Below are positions 34,452 to 36,829 of a stretch of DNA of 36,829 bases, one piece after another. Under the pieces are notes generated by a model. It was given only the letters and a program-made list of their open reading frames with translations. It searched no databases and was not told the origin of the DNA. Within the stretch, counting starts at the first letter, position 1; the number at the start of each line of letters is the position of its first letter. Source of the DNA: Saccoglossus kowalevskii (lineage: Eukaryota > Hemichordata > Enteropneusta > Harrimaniidae); NCBI RefSeq assembly GCF_000003605.2, contig NW_003109120.1:75479-112307 (forward strand). The letters are read 5' to 3'. The position numbers and the translations under genes were made by a program.

Positions 34452-35362
34452 GTATTAACAATTTTAAAATATTCGCGAAACTTTAACAGTCATAGTTATT
34501 TTTCGAAGTAATCTACAATATTTTTCTAATTATCAAATCAGTAAAGCCCGGACTTTTATTTGTTTCTAATGGACTTAGAATATATGCTTTACATTACATG
34601 TATATTGATGAAGATTCGCATAAAATGTCTTCTCACTTCAATAAATATGGCTTCGATTATTCAGAAATGTTAACAATGTAAAGTCAAGTATCCGAATATA
34701 AATTGTATTTATTTTGTTATTGAATCTGTGTTTCGTATCTAAATCCTTGGTTGAATACGTCAGCGACTTGCACAAAACAAATGTTGTTTCACCAAGTTGT
34801 ACCTACCCGTATTTGCCTCAAAAGTGACAGTTTGCAGGCTCAGTGTGATTTCGCGGTATAATAAACATGTAACTGCTGAATTATGGCGTGATAGACAGGA
34901 TATAGAATGAATATTTGAGTTACTAGGACACAATAAGATACAAACTAATGGTGAAATTGTAACGTACTAGGTCAAACGTATCACGTGACAATGTAATGGT
35001 GTGGACGCTCAGCACAAACGGATGAAAACAAAAAACAACACACAACAAACGTAATTACTATAGTGCGACCAATTACGCCAGAGACTAATTATTGCGCAAT
35101 TTTAATAAATTATTAAATCACGTTTTCACTCCCGTACAAAATTTAAATGGTATTACAACAGCTTTGCATTTGTTTTCACAGCAGCACATATCAAAGAACC
35201 CGGATGAGTGCTATGTGAGAATAGTAGTTTTTTTTTTCATTACACGTATATAAGCAAAGTCCGGTTTTAAATAATATGACGAGTTCCGTCTTAATTTCCG
35301 ACTTCAATATATGAAACAATCCGGTTCGTAGCTGCTGGGAATAAAAGTACTTGCGCATAAAT
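34452..35362. other. AT-rich spacer
   Basis: Nothing recognisable beyond A/T runs. Confidence 0.6.
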
Positions 35363-35495
35363 TTAAAGGGCGGTGGTCGTCGCGCCGCGTGCTGTTCGAC
35401 ATAGGACTCACAGCGACGTATACAACGCGTTTAAAATACATTGTTTGTTTACATACCATTCGAACATGTACTGCGCGATGACCACTGCCCCTTAA
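35363..35495 (-). mobile_element. TTAA-flanked MITE, family A copy 3 (inverted)
   Basis: A 125-bp element (35367-35491) between TTAA at 35363-35366 and TTAA at 35492-35495. The left end is AGGGCGGTGGTCGTCGCGCC; the right end on the minus strand is GGGGCAGTGGTCATCGCGC. The interior is the reverse complement of copies 1 and 2: GGACTCACAGCGACGTATAC, then AAAATACATTGTTTGTTTAC. It is more diverged at its right end than copy 2. Confidence 0.9.
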
Positions 35496-36083
35496 ATCTG
35501 ATCACATCGGTTACCAAATATTTTCCAATTAAAATACTGCTATAAACTTTTTTCACATTTTCAGCAATAACCCTAATTTCGACGGCAATTTTAAATAAAA
35601 CGACAAGAATTTGATGTTTGTTACTGATTCTGATCAATTGATTTGAAAATAATTGATTTTCAAGATGATATTAAATTAACAGCAGGCAAAACATTCGTTC
35701 AGTTAGGAAGTCTTCGTTTTTTTTATTATTATTTGGCTGTGCAAGCCTTTGTAACCACAGGTTATGAAAACGTATCTGAATACTACAAGCACGATAGGAG
35801 AGTAATACTACTTAAATATTTATTTCTATCCACAACAAAATCTATTCACTTTCGCGGGATGAAACTGATATTAGACATCATACTTACATATTGGTGGCGA
35901 AAAGCGCATAACTGTAACTAGATCAACTTCAACTACCTATGTTCATAGCTCTCAGTTTTGATTTTGACAAGGTGGTAACAATTTTGATATTATTCCTGTT
36001 ACATATTATAAAACATGCTTTGCTTTCCTGTGCCGACCCCGGGCATGTAGCAGTACTGGCCGACCACAAAATATAATAAATAA
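35496..36083. other. AT-rich DNA, no gene recognised
   Basis: A 92-codon frame at 35643-35921 is not recognised and has no supporting context. Confidence 0.5.
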
Positions 36084-36359
36084 CGCATGCGCTTTGAATT
36101 TCTTGAACGCACTGTTTAATTTAGTAATTGCGTGCGCATTAAAATTGTCCAATATATCATCTATATCTTTGCCGTGCTGCTAAAACAACTTTAATTTTAG
36201 TTTTTGGCGTAATTCATCGGCGCATGCGCTTTGAATTTCTTGTACGCACTGTTTAATTTAGTAAGTGCGTACGCACTCAAAAAATGTCCAATATATCACC
36301 TATATTTTTGGCGTGCTGAATAAACAACTTATATTTTAGTTTATGGCGTGATTCATCGA
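36084..36359 (+). repeat. 137-bp tandem duplication, two copies
   Basis: Copy one 36084-36220 and copy two 36221-36359 are head to tail. Both begin CGCATGCGCTTTGAATTTCT, continue with ACGCACTGTTTAATTTAGTA and GTCCAATATATCA, and end with ATTTTAGTTT..GGCGT.ATTCATCG. They differ at scattered bases and small indels, so the duplication is not recent. No coding frame spans it. Confidence 0.92.
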
Positions 36360-36829
36360 CTAATATTTCACACAACATGACTACATTCACCCTAAATCTA
36401 TTCACATTGTCTATTTAAGGTAGCGTTGGTACTGCTAAATTGAATTATGTTGTTGGACATGATGAAATATATTATTTATGCAAATAATTTTGTGAACTGT
36501 ACTGTACTGTATGTACCACAGCCCGAGTAAACTCCGCGTGGATTCTTTACATAATTACCAAATCCTCGTTTCCTCACATTTTCAATTATTTAAAATTTGC
36601 ACATCGGGGGAAGGGGATAGTGGAATCTAAAATATATATATATATACACAGAGGAAATGTTGATACAAATCTACAGGGAAAGTTATACAGAAAAAAACAA
36701 ACAAATGAAAAAATCTCACACATGCAACTCTCGCAATATTACGCGTGAACAAGAATTGGTAAATTAAGAGTGAAGGACGAGTAATTACAGAATCATTGTT
36801 TTTTTACGATTTCATTTCCCAAGACACAG
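36360..36829. other. AT-rich end of window
   Basis: Contains a TA microsatellite at 36631-36648. Nothing else recognised. Confidence 0.6.

Overview
The window looks like non-coding nuclear DNA from an animal, most likely a marine invertebrate. It is AT-rich (by eye roughly 60-65% A+T). It shows no bacterial gene density, no operons, and no open reading frame above about 115 codons that resembles a known protein. It is dense in short non-autonomous DNA transposons, retroelement relics and tandem repeats. Species cannot be named from the sequence. No intact protein-coding gene, tRNA or rRNA could be supported, and every short ATG/GTG/TTG reading frame looks like chance or lies inside a repeat.

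Layout. 1-5.2 kb is unique-looking AT-rich DNA with a GC-richer patch (2.68-2.83 kb), a 15-G run (3.3 kb), a perfect RFX-type X-box (3.63 kb) and a CRE palindrome (3.78 kb). 5.2-6.6 kb is a cluster of small CpG-rich elements flanked by TTAA or TGAA. 8.5 kb has a 19-bp tandem repeat. 9.5-9.8 kb has ATTAC microsatellites. 10.3-11.0 kb holds a decayed LINE reverse transcriptase. 12.78-14.37 kb is a striking 21-bp minisatellite with 75 regularly phased cores. 17-19 kb has three more DNA-transposon copies. 19.8-22.35 kb is bracketed by two inverted copies of a ~230-245 bp repeat. 22.42-22.48 kb is a GC-rich structured patch. 24.06-24.37 kb is a solo LTR with a 5-bp target duplication. 27-31 kb has further diverged repeats. 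34.1-34.45 kb and 36.08-36.36 kb are tandem duplications of ~86 bp and 137 bp units.

The dominant signal is a related group of miniature elements, called here families A, B and C. They occur at least seven times, six of them in intact TTAA targets. Their terminal inverted repeats share a GGTCGTC-type core, and some interior words are also shared. They are best explained as non-autonomous derivatives of one TTAA-targeting transposase, with Kolobok/T2-like or piggyBac-like as candidates. The most unusual single object is the 21-bp minisatellite. It has a six-variant vocabulary in higher-order blocks and no length slippage at any core position I checked. Exactly one of six reading frames, on the minus strand, stays open for 539 codons across it, without any ATG.
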